The position numbers and the translations under genes are program-made. DNA of 64,000 nucleotides from Micrococcaceae bacterium RIT 802 (GTDB taxonomy: Bacteria > Actinomycetota > Actinomycetes > Actinomycetales > Micrococcaceae): the NCBI GenBank assembly GCA_016892645.1, contig JAFEMX010000001.1, forward strand, positions 124,001 to 188,000. The letters are read 5' to 3'. This document shows positions 25,982 to 33,707 of this stretch, in pieces. Numbering within the stretch: position 1 is the stretch's first letter; each line of letters starts with the position of its first letter. A model generated the notes under the pieces. The model made no database searches. It was not told the origin of the DNA and worked only from the letters and a program-made list of their open reading frames with translations.

Positions 25982-27013
25982 TTAAGTTTCTGGCTGCTCC
26001 CTGAGCCAGATCTCCACCTCGGCCAGCAGCTCGTCTTGCCGCTGCTCGGGGAGGAACCCCGAACGGATCGAATTGGCGGCCAACCGGGCGAACGTCGCCG
26101 GGGAGAGCCCGAAAGTTTCCCGCATGCGGTCCAGGTTGTCGTCGAGGTAGCCGCCGAAGTACGAGGGGTCATCGGAGTGGATCGAGACGTTCAACCCGGC
26201 CTCGAGCATCCGGGGCAGCGGGTGGGCGGCCAGGTTGGTCACCGCGCGCAGCCTGACATTGGAGAGCGGGCAAACGGTCATCGGGACCTGCTCTTCGACC
26301 AGGCGCCGCACGAGCTCGTCGTCCTCCATCGCCCGGATCCCATGGTCGATGCGGGACACCCTGAGCACGTCGAGGGCCTCACGGATGTAGCCGGGAGGGC
26401 CTTCTTCGCCGGCATGGGCCACGCACTCGAGCCCGGCCTCGCGGGCGCGGTCGAAGACTGCCGTGAATCTCGACGGCGGATGGCCGACCTCGGCGGAATC
26501 CAAGCCGATCCCGATGATCGGGGCCTGCATGGTGATCAGTTCCTCCAGCACGGCGAGCGCATCCTCCGCCGGCTGGTCCCGCAGGAAGGCGGCGATCAGC
26601 GACGTCGACATCCCGAAGTCAGCGCTGCTGGTGGACAGCGCCCGGGCCACGCCGCCGATGCTCGTGGCCAGGTCCACTCCCCGGGCCAAATGGGCCTGCG
26701 GATCGATGAAGATCTCCGCGTGGCGCACCCCGGCCCCCGCGGCCCGGCGCAGGTAGGCAGTCGTCATCGTGGCGAAGTCGTCCTCGGTGACCAGCACCGC
26801 CATGTTGGCGTAGTACAAATCCAAAAACGACTGCAGGTCGGTGAACTCATAGCGGGCCCGCAGGTCGGCTACATCCCGGTAGGGCAGCTCGATGCCGTTG
26901 CGGGCCGCCAGCTCGAAGATGAGTTCCGGCTCCAGCGTGCCCTCGATATGCAGATGCAGTTCCGCCACCGGCAGCGGGGAAGACGAGGGAGGCGGGACAG
27001 TTGAACCGGACAT
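25982..27013 (-). CDS. adenosine deaminase-fold adenine deaminase (Aah1/Ade-type)
   Basis: 343 aa, ATG at 27013. Metal ligands and catalytic residues are visible: ELHLHIEGTLEPE (HxH), HAGEEGPPGYI (His and Glu), RIDHGIRAMED (His) and SDDPSYFGGYLDDN (two Asp). The combination YRDVADLRARYEFTDLQSFLDLYYANMAVL and PSYFGGY is the pattern of the adenine deaminase subgroup rather than of true adenosine deaminases. It would convert adenine to hypoxanthine in purine salvage. The distinction is from family patterns only. Monocistronic; no clear terminator. Confidence 0.78.
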   Translation of the reverse strand: MSGSTVPPPSSSPLPVAELHLHIEGTLEPELIFELAARNGIELPYRDVADLRARYEFTDLQSFLDLYYANMAVLVTEDDFATMTTAYLRRAAGAGVRHAEIFIDPQAHLARGVDLATSIGGVARALSTSSADFGMSTSLIAAFLRDQPAEDALAVLEELITMQAPIIGIGLDSAEVGHPPSRFTAVFDRAREAGLECVAHAGEEGPPGYIREALDVLRVSRIDHGIRAMEDDELVRRLVEEQVPMTVCPLSNVRLRAVTNLAAHPLPRMLEAGLNVSIHSDDPSYFGGYLDDNLDRMRETFGLSPATFARLAANSIRSGFLPEQRQDELLAEVEIWLREQPET

Positions 27014-27111
27014 GGGGGATCGGCCTTTCACGGGGAAAAAGTCCTCCCATGATGCCAGAAGCCGGCGCGGCTCCTCTCTTCGAGCCCCGCCCTCCTCCGT
27101 CAGCAGGACAG

Positions 27112-29283
27112 TTAGATCCGTTCCGTGGCCCCCAGGGCGTCGAGTGCGAAGGCATAGTCCCAGGCACGGTCCTTCCACGCCTCGTAGCGGCCGGAGGCGC
27201 CGCCATGTCCGCCATCCATCTCGATCTTCAGCAGGATGGGTTCGGATCCGGTGGTGACCTCGCGGAGACGCTGCACCCATTTGGCGGGTTCGACGTAGAG
27301 CACGCGGGTGTCGTTCAGGCTCGTGACCGCGGCGATGCGCGGGTAGGGGACGGCGGCGATGTTCTCGTACGGGGTGTAGGACCTCATGTACTCGTAGACG
27401 TCGGCGTCGGTGATCGGGTTGCCCCATTCCTCCCACTCCAGCGCCGACAGCGGGAGGTCGGGATCCAGGATGCTGGTCAGGGCGTCGACGAACGGGACCT
27501 GGGCGATGATCGCGGCATAGAGCTTCGGCGCCAGGTTGGCGACGGCGCCCATGAGCAGGCCCCCGGCGGAGCCACCCATGGCCACCACGCGCTGTGGATC
27601 GGCCCACCCGGTGGCCACGACGTGTTCGGTGGCGGCCACGAAGTCGCTGAAGGAGTTCTTCTTGGCCAGCTTCTTTCCGTCGTCGTACCAGTGGCGTCCA
27701 AGCTCGCCACCACCGCGCACGTGGGCGACGACGAAGACGACGCCGCGGTCCAGCAGCGACAAGCGGGGGATCGAGAAGCCCGGATCCATGCTCATCTCGT
27801 AGCTGCCGTACCCGTAGACCAGAGCAGGGTGGGTGCCGTCGCGTTCGACGCCGCGGCGCCGGAGGACCGAGAGGGGGATGCGGGTGCCGTCCGCGGCGGT
27901 GGCCCACTCGCGTTCGGCGAGGTAGGCGCTGGCGTCGTACCCGCCCTTCACCGGCGTTTCCTTGCGCAGCGACAGTTCGCCGGAGGCCAGGGTGTAGTCG
28001 TAGACGCGCGGCGGGAGGAGAAAGCTGGTGTAGGCCAGGCGGATGACGGGGGAATCGAATTCGGCGCCGGCGAGCGAGCAGGTGTAGAGCTCCTCGTCGA
28101 ACTCCGGCTCGAGGACCGGAGCCTGGGCGTCGGTGCCCAGGCCGGCGAGCGGGAGGACCTGGATGCGCTCGATGGTGTCCTGGCGGACGGAGATCACCGC
28201 GTGCGTGGCGGTGACGGCGGTGCCTTCGATCTTCACGTCGTCGCGGTGGGGGAATACCGTGGCCCAGTGCTGGTCGGCCAGCGGCTTGGAGAATTCACCG
28301 GCGCGGACCAGGGAAACCATGTTGTTCACGGCGCCGCGGTTGTGGGTGAGCAGGTAGGCGCGCTCGCCGTCGACCGTGACCGGGTCCATCCCATGCAACA
28401 GCCGTGCCTCGCGGCCGAGCAGCAGCCGGGGCGCGGCCAGCGGGTCGACGAGGTCCAGGGTGTGCGTCTCGGAGAACTCGGAATTGCCGATGGAGATCAT
28501 CAACTCGCGGCGGTCGGGGGAGAGGTCGAAGCCCATCCACATGCCCGGGTCGTCTTCCTGGAGCACGACGGCATCCTGCGTCGGATCCTGCCCGAGGATG
28601 TGTGACTTGATCTGGTACGGACGCCACGAATCGTCCACGACCGTGTAGAAGATGCGGGTGCCATCGGGAGAGAAGGCCAGGCCGTAGAAGACGTTCTCGA
28701 TGACGTCGGGCAGGAGCTCGCCGGTCGTGAGGTCCTTGATCCGCAGGGTGAAGCGCTCGTCGCCGGCGTTGTCCACGGCGTAGGCGAGCAGGTTTCCGTC
28801 CTCTGACACGGTCAGGCCGCCGATGGAGAAGAAGGGCTGGCCCTCGGCCTCGGCGTTGCCGTCGAGGAGCACCTGTTCGCCCTCGAACGGCTTGCCGGGT
28901 TCGATGACCGGCGGCGTCCAGTCGGCGGCGGGATCACCGGTGTCGGCGGCGGCAATCCGGCACTGGACGGTGTACTGCTGGCCCTCGGCGGAGCGGGCGA
29001 AGTACCACCAGCCCCGCTTACGGGCCGGAACGGAAAGGTCGGTCTCCTCCGTGCGTTCCTTGATCTCGGCGAAGATCGTGTCCCGTAGCCCCTGCTGGTC
29101 CGCCGTCACCGCAGTGGTGTAGGCGTTCTCCGCCTCGAGGTGGGCGATGACCTCAGGGTTCTCCTTCTCACGCAGCCACTCGTAGTCGTCGACGACCGTG
29201 TCGCCGTGGTGCGTGCGTTCGGTGGGGACCTTACGTGCGACTGGGGGCTGCTGACGTGTGGGGGATTCGCTCATGGGCACCAT
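27112..29283 (-). CDS. ptrB: S9A peptidase, oligopeptidase B-like (protease II)
   Basis: 723 aa; ATG at 29283, with an alternative in-frame ATG at 29274. Neither has a strong ribosome site. The N-terminal PPVARKVPTERTHHGDTVVDDYEWLRE and the propeller region are typical of the prolyl oligopeptidase family. The catalytic domain has the serine in VAMGGSAGGLLMGAVANLAP, the aspartate in TSLNDTRV and the His in MDGGHGGASGRYEAWKD. Lack of a signal peptide suggests a cytoplasmic enzyme. Oligopeptidase B cleaves short peptides after Lys or Arg. Confidence 0.88.
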   Translation of the reverse strand: MVPMSESPTRQQPPVARKVPTERTHHGDTVVDDYEWLREKENPEVIAHLEAENAYTTAVTADQQGLRDTIFAEIKERTEETDLSVPARKRGWWYFARSAEGQQYTVQCRIAAADTGDPAADWTPPVIEPGKPFEGEQVLLDGNAEAEGQPFFSIGGLTVSEDGNLLAYAVDNAGDERFTLRIKDLTTGELLPDVIENVFYGLAFSPDGTRIFYTVVDDSWRPYQIKSHILGQDPTQDAVVLQEDDPGMWMGFDLSPDRRELMISIGNSEFSETHTLDLVDPLAAPRLLLGREARLLHGMDPVTVDGERAYLLTHNRGAVNNMVSLVRAGEFSKPLADQHWATVFPHRDDVKIEGTAVTATHAVISVRQDTIERIQVLPLAGLGTDAQAPVLEPEFDEELYTCSLAGAEFDSPVIRLAYTSFLLPPRVYDYTLASGELSLRKETPVKGGYDASAYLAEREWATAADGTRIPLSVLRRRGVERDGTHPALVYGYGSYEMSMDPGFSIPRLSLLDRGVVFVVAHVRGGGELGRHWYDDGKKLAKKNSFSDFVAATEHVVATGWADPQRVVAMGGSAGGLLMGAVANLAPKLYAAIIAQVPFVDALTSILDPDLPLSALEWEEWGNPITDADVYEYMRSYTPYENIAAVPYPRIAAVTSLNDTRVLYVEPAKWVQRLREVTTGSEPILLKIEMDGGHGGASGRYEAWKDRAWDYAFALDALGATERI

Positions 29284-29342
29284 TCAACGCCATGCGGGGT
29301 CCCGTCCGCCGGGTGTTCGCCAGCGGCGTGTTTGGCATGGAG

Positions 29343-29633
29343 TCAGGCGAGCGTCCGCCGAACCAGGTCGAGGAGGGTGACCAGGACGGACAATGAACCG
29401 ATGGCGTAGCCGATGGACAGTGCAGCCCGGGCGAGAACACTTCCACGGCCGCCACGCTCACGGATTTGGCCGAGCGCGATGTGTCCGGCACCCACGGCGA
29501 ATACGGCCACGAGGGAGACGCCGGTGAAGACCAACGCCACGAGGCAGACGGCGGCCAGGACCAGCGAGGCCACCGACCACTTGTTGACGGCCGTCGTCAA
29601 CTGTGACGGTTCCTGCGAGAGGTCTGCGACCAC
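29343..29633 (-). CDS. small membrane protein with DUF4190-type domain
   Basis: 96 aa with two hydrophobic helices (about 20-48 and 65-90). Between them is GHIALGQIRERGGRGSVLARAALSIGYA, the pattern that defines DUF4190 proteins. The first 15 residues are cytoplasmic-looking and polar. Function unknown; such proteins are common in actinobacteria as single genes or as membrane anchors of larger proteins. Confidence 0.75.
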   Translation of the reverse strand: MVADLSQEPSQLTTAVNKWSVASLVLAAVCLVALVFTGVSLVAVFAVGAGHIALGQIRERGGRGSVLARAALSIGYAIGSLSVLVTLLDLVRRTLA

Positions 29634-29690
29634 GTGAATTCCCCCATTGTCGTCTGTTCCCCGGAGCCTAGCCGAGCCCTCAGGGCATGG

Positions 29691-30473
29691 CTAGGACGTT
29701 TGGAGGCCGCCATTGCTGTGCAGGAGCTGGCCGTTGATCCATGAACCGGCGTCGGAGAACAGGAAGCGGACCAGATCCGCGGTGTCCTGCGGTTGGCCGA
29801 GTCGGCCGGCCGGGGTGGCCCGGGCCATCTCCTCGCGGAGCCCATCGTCCATCCAGCCGGTGTCGATGGGGCCAGGGTTGATGAGGTTGGAGCGGACGCC
29901 GCGGCTGGCGAGCTCGACGGCCGCGGCGATCACCAGCCGGTCCAACGCACCCTTGCTGGCCCCGTAGGGCAGGTTTTCGGCCGTGTGGTCGCTCGTGAGG
30001 GCGACGATCCTGCCCTGCACGGTGCCATCCGGGATGTGGGACTCGGGTAATTGCTCCGCGAAGGCCTTGATGAGCAGCCAGGACGCCCGGGTGTTGACGG
30101 CGAAATGGCGGTCCCAGCTCTCGACGTCGGTGGTCAGGATCGAACTGTCCACCGATTCGCAGTGGGACAGCACGAGCCCGTCGACCCGCCGGCCCGCCGG
30201 GTGGGTGCCGATCAGCTGAGCGGGAAGCGCGGGATCACCGAGGTCCCCCGGTGCCAGCGCGACCTCGGCGCCCGCGTCCCGGCATTCTGCCGCCACGGCT
30301 TGCGGATCGTCGTCGCCCCGGTCAAGGTTCAGTCGCTCGTCGTAGGGTTGCCAAAAGTTCAGGACCAGATCCCATCCATCCGCGGCGAGCCCCACGGCAA
30401 TGGTGGAGGCGATCGACCGACGACGACCGACGCCGGTGACTACCGCAAGCGGCCGCTGCTTGGAAGGTGACAT
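29691..30473 (-). CDS. SDR-family oxidoreductase
   Basis: 260 aa, ATG at 30473 (MSPSKQRPLAVVTGVGRRRS). Classical short-chain dehydrogenase: cofactor loop VTGVGRRRSIASTIA, LTSDH strand, active-site YGASKG, and the PGPIDTGWM loop. The modified glycine motif GxGRRRSIA resembles the GxxxxSIA form of enoyl-reductase-like SDRs, so a reductase role is possible. Substrate unknown. It is divergent from the deaminase/ASCH gene; 250 bases separate the starts, and this gap shows no gene and no convincing regulatory site. Confidence 0.72.
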   Translation of the reverse strand: MSPSKQRPLAVVTGVGRRRSIASTIAVGLAADGWDLVLNFWQPYDERLNLDRGDDDPQAVAAECRDAGAEVALAPGDLGDPALPAQLIGTHPAGRRVDGLVLSHCESVDSSILTTDVESWDRHFAVNTRASWLLIKAFAEQLPESHIPDGTVQGRIVALTSDHTAENLPYGASKGALDRLVIAAAVELASRGVRSNLINPGPIDTGWMDDGLREEMARATPAGRLGQPQDTADLVRFLFSDAGSWINGQLLHSNGGLQTS

Positions 30474-30723
30474 GGGATCGAGACTAGCGAACCGTCGTCG
30501 CGCAGTCAGCGTCTCCCGGTGGTCCCGAAGATCTTGCGGGCTGTCTCGAGGAGGTCCGCGTCGACCGTGGTGCTCAAACGAATGCGTGCGATGCCACGAA
30601 TATGCCACATCGTTTGCACAGGGGGTAGGTGCAGCCGTCCACCGGTTCCCTGCGATGTTGCGATGCCCGGTAGTCTTCCTCCATGATCGGCACATCGAGC
30701 ACCACCGGGGACGCGTTGGTGGC

Positions 30724-31440
30724 ATGAGACCGCTGCAATCAGAGGCTCGGGTCATCGCCGCTGCCGAAGCGCTCGCGGGCATGCTGGGCGCGAACCCGAA
30801 CCACTCCGTCGCGGCGGCGGTGATGGATGCCTCCGGATCCATTCATGAGGCCGTGAACGTCCACCACTTCACCGGTGGTCCCTGCGCCGAAGTCGTCGCG
30901 CTCGGGGTGGCCGCGGCTGCCCATGCCGGCCCGTTGCTGGCCATCGCCGCAGCCGGCGACGGCGGACGCGACTTGATTCCGCCATGTGGCCGGTGCCGAC
31001 AGGTCCTCCTGGATCTGCACCCGGACATCATGGTCGCCGTCCCGGGAGACAACGGCCCCAGCATGCAACCGATCCGGAAGCTGCTGCCGTGGGCCTACCG
31101 CCATCCGGACGCGGACGCCATACGGCTTGTGCGGTTCAATCAGCGCTATTTCGACGCGGTCGCCAGTGGCGAAAAGACCACGACGATTCGGTGGGATGAC
31201 CCGATCGACGTGGGTCCAGCGGTGTTCGTCTTCGAGGACCATCAGGACAACCCGGTGCTGGAGGGAGAGGTGACGTCGATCGGGCGCCACCCCCTGGCAA
31301 CGCTCACTGCGGAACAGGCCCAGCTGGGGCCGGACGGTGATCTCGACCGTCTGAAGGCCGGACTTCGCGGGCACTACCCCGAGATACCGGACGACGCCCT
31401 CGTCGACGTCGTGGGTTTCGAGATCCGGCGATCGGAGTGA
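30724..31440 (+). CDS. blasticidin-S-deaminase-like cytidine deaminase fused to an ASCH domain
   Basis: 238 aa, ATG at 30724. Residues 1-127 follow blasticidin-S deaminase (BSD) of Aspergillus terreus without apparent gaps in the core: VNVHHFTGGPCAEVVALG and PCGRCRQVLLDLHP. The zinc ligands Cys54, Cys88, Cys91 and the catalytic Glu56 fall at the same numbers as in BSD. Residues about 131-238 form an ASCH domain (VRFNQRYFDAVASGEKTTTIRW). Lys151 and Thr154 match the spacing of the catalytic Lys and Thr of the N4-acetylcytidine amidohydrolase YqfB (K21, T24). Its stop overlaps the start of an acetyltransferase gene. A nucleoside or nucleoside-antibiotic salvage or resistance role is inferred; an ordinary cytidine deaminase remains possible. 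Confidence 0.8.
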   Translation: MRPLQSEARVIAAAEALAGMLGANPNHSVAAAVMDASGSIHEAVNVHHFTGGPCAEVVALGVAAAAHAGPLLAIAAAGDGGRDLIPPCGRCRQVLLDLHPDIMVAVPGDNGPSMQPIRKLLPWAYRHPDADAIRLVRFNQRYFDAVASGEKTTTIRWDDPIDVGPAVFVFEDHQDNPVLEGEVTSIGRHPLATLTAEQAQLGPDGDLDRLKAGLRGHYPEIPDDALVDVVGFEIRRSE

Positions 31441-31973
31441 AGATCAGGCCCGCCACCGTAGAAGACGCAGTTCAGCTCGCGCACGTCCACCGAAATTCCT
31501 GGCGGGCCACCTATCGGGGTGTCATGACCGACGAATATCTCGATGCGCTGGACGTCGACCGCATGGCATCCAACTGGCGACGGAACATCCTCAGGGTCCC
31601 AGTAGGAACGTTGCATCTTGCGGCCGAGGTGGAGGGGAAGGCGGCCGAGGTGGAGGGGAAGGTCGTCGGCTTCGCGTCCTGTGGGCCCGCGCGTGAGGAG
31701 AAGTCGGACGCCGGGCAGCTCTACGCCATTAACGTGGACCCGGGTTCGTGGGCGCGCGGCGTGGGTTCAGCCCTGTTTTCCGCAGCCGAACAGGCGTTGG
31801 TCGAGGCCGGGTACTCCAGGGCCTATCTGTGGGTGGAGCAGGGCAACGATCGGGCCATCCGCTTCTACACGAAACGCGGCTGGCTCGATGACGGCGGAAT
31901 GCTTGAGGACGAACGGTTTGACCCGCCGGTGTCCGAAAGGCGCCACAGCTGTGGGTTCAGTCGCACGGCATGA
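31437..31973 (+). CDS. GNAT-family N-acetyltransferase with an internal 7-residue tandem duplication
   Basis: 178 aa; the GTG start overlaps the TGA of the deaminase/ASCH gene (GTGA), so the two are translationally coupled. GNAT features: MKIRPATVEDAVQLAHVHRNSWRATYRG at the N-terminus, the acetyl-CoA loop VDPGSWARGVGSALFSAAEQAL (an altered QxxGxG/A), and AIRFYTKRGWLDDGG near the C-terminus. Just before the core strand, AAEVEGK is present twice in a row, from a perfect 21-base DNA repeat. The acceptor is unknown; coupling to a cytidine-type deaminase suggests a nucleoside-like amine. Confidence 0.78.
   Translation: MKIRPATVEDAVQLAHVHRNSWRATYRGVMTDEYLDALDVDRMASNWRRNILRVPVGTLHLAAEVEGKAAEVEGKVVGFASCGPAREEKSDAGQLYAINVDPGSWARGVGSALFSAAEQALVEAGYSRAYLWVEQGNDRAIRFYTKRGWLDDGGMLEDERFDPPVSERRHSCGFSRTA
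31620..31661 (+). repeat. perfect 21-bp direct tandem duplication inside a GNAT gene
   Basis: Bases 31620-31640 and 31641-31661 are identical and read GCGGCCGAGG...GGGGAAG. The unit is seven codons (AAEVEGK), so the reading frame is kept. A 21-base perfect repeat implies a recent slippage event, or an assembly or strain-specific variant. Confidence 0.95.
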
Positions 31974-31988
31974 CGGCATCAGCCGACA

Positions 31989-33620
31989 TTACCGTTCCGG
32001 CGTCAGCGTCCGGGTGTACTGCACCTTGCCGTTGGCGTTGATGAGCTTGACGGTGAACTCCGAGCCGTCGCCGGCCACGTCGACGTGGCCGAAGTACTGG
32101 TGCTCGCCCGAGCGCGGGGATCCCAGCGGCGGCCCGGCCTGCTGGAAGTCGACCCGCGGGCCGAACGTCAGGTCCAGCTCGTTGGGCCCGAACGATCCGG
32201 CGTTGATCGGCCCGGCCACGAACTCCCAGAACGGGGTGAAATCGCGGAAGGCGGCGCGTTCGGGGGAGTAGTGGTGGGCGGCGCAATAGTGCACGTCCCC
32301 GGTCAGGAACACGACGTTCTTGATCCGGTGCTTCTTGATGGCGGAGAGCAGCCGGGCCAGCTCGAGTTCACGTCCCAGGGGCTTCCCATGGTCCGCGTTG
32401 GCTATCGATTCCTGCCCCTTGCCGTCGGGCACGATGAGCCCCAACGGCAAGTCGTTGCCGATGACCTTCCACGGGGCACGCGAGGAGCGTAGCGAACGGA
32501 TCAGCCACTGCAGCTGCTCCTCGCCCAGGATCCTGGTCTGCTCGGCTTCCCGGCCGTCGGTGTTCGGCGACTTATGCGAGCGCATGTCCAGGGCGAACAG
32601 GTCCAGGTGCGGACCGCGTTCGACGTGCCGGTAGATGCGGGCCGGTTCGAACCCGGTGCCCGGGCGCAGGGCCCGGGCGTCGGCGATCGGCATGTACTCC
32701 TGCCAGGCGCGCCGCCCACGGGCGGCGAGGGTGTCGACGTCGCGCACCGTGTACTTCGGATCCTCGAGGATCTCCCCCGGGTACCAGTTGTTGACCGTCT
32801 CGTGGTCGTCCCACTGGGCGACGACCGGGACCTCGGCGTACATGGCCCGCAGGTTCGCATCCATCATGTTGTAGCGGTGCCGGCCCCGGTATTCGTTCAG
32901 CGTCTCGGCGACCTTCGAGACCTCCTCGGTGACGACGTTGCGCCAGATGTTCCCGTCCGGCTCCTCCATCTCCGCGGCGATCGGACCGTCGGCGTAGATG
33001 GTGTCGCCCGAGTGCAGGAAGAAGTCCGGCCGGGTGGCGTGCATGGCCGCATAACCACGCATCCCGCCGATCTCCTCGTTGATGCCGTACCCCTGCCCCG
33101 CGGTGTCCGCGGTCCACACGAAGCTCTGCGGCCCTGACTCGTGCCACCGTCCGCGGCCGTGCGCCGGAGCCGTGGTGAACGACCCCCGCCCGGTCTCGCT
33201 GCGCCGTCCGTGCTCGTCCTCGAAATAGAGTTCGACGGCGAAGCGGGCTCCCGCGGGCAGCCTCCGGGCGTCGATCTTGGCGGTGAAATCCGTGGCCGCG
33301 CTGGCGCGGGAACCGCGCAGGTTCAGGGTGCGGCCGTGGCGTCCGCGCAGCACACGGCCCTCGGGGTCGACCAGCCGAAGAGAAGCGTGCAGACGACCCG
33401 GGCCCGAGGCCCGCGACCAGAGCACCGCGGAATCCGAGGAGACGTCACCCGTGGAAATGCCCGACGGCAGGGTCAGTCGACGGGCCGCCAGCGGAACGGC
33501 AGCGGGCCGGACGGCCGCCACGGCGGGCGGTGCCGACAACGACGTGGCGGCCAGCGCCGACACGGCGGCGGCCCCCTTCAACAAGGTGCGGCGGGCGGGC
33601 TGGGTGCTGTGCGAGTCCAT
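31989..33620 (-). CDS. phoD: Tat-exported PhoD-type alkaline phosphatase/phosphodiesterase
   Basis: 543 aa, ATG at 33620. It begins with a twin-arginine signal (PARRTLLKGAAAVSALAATS; predicted cleavage after AVAA near 35), so it is folded before export. The PhoD domain shows PDFFLHSGDTIYADGPI, VVAQWDDHETVNNWYPG, the metal-binding VVFLTGDVHYCAAHHYSP and GEHQYFGHVDV near the end. Such enzymes release phosphate from mono- and diesters such as teichoic acids at the cell surface. No Pho box could be confirmed in the 87-base gap to the divergent serine hydrolase gene. Confidence 0.88.
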   Translation of the reverse strand: MDSHSTQPARRTLLKGAAAVSALAATSLSAPPAVAAVRPAAVPLAARRLTLPSGISTGDVSSDSAVLWSRASGPGRLHASLRLVDPEGRVLRGRHGRTLNLRGSRASAATDFTAKIDARRLPAGARFAVELYFEDEHGRRSETGRGSFTTAPAHGRGRWHESGPQSFVWTADTAGQGYGINEEIGGMRGYAAMHATRPDFFLHSGDTIYADGPIAAEMEEPDGNIWRNVVTEEVSKVAETLNEYRGRHRYNMMDANLRAMYAEVPVVAQWDDHETVNNWYPGEILEDPKYTVRDVDTLAARGRRAWQEYMPIADARALRPGTGFEPARIYRHVERGPHLDLFALDMRSHKSPNTDGREAEQTRILGEEQLQWLIRSLRSSRAPWKVIGNDLPLGLIVPDGKGQESIANADHGKPLGRELELARLLSAIKKHRIKNVVFLTGDVHYCAAHHYSPERAAFRDFTPFWEFVAGPINAGSFGPNELDLTFGPRVDFQQAGPPLGSPRSGEHQYFGHVDVAGDGSEFTVKLINANGKVQYTRTLTPER

Positions 33621-33707
33621 ACCCCTGAGGTAAGCGCATCCAGGCAACGGGCGGATGGCCACCAGATGAACCGGCGTCGAATCCACCGGCGGTGGCAGGA
33701 TGGAGCA

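Noticed and set aside
27112-28605. Long plus-strand reading opposite the oligopeptidase gene, and similar mirror readings opposite paaA-C, the bkd genes and the siderophore genes
   Set aside because: All mirror strong genes in codon-phase register, with repetitive Gly, Arg, His and Gln composition and no recognisable domain.
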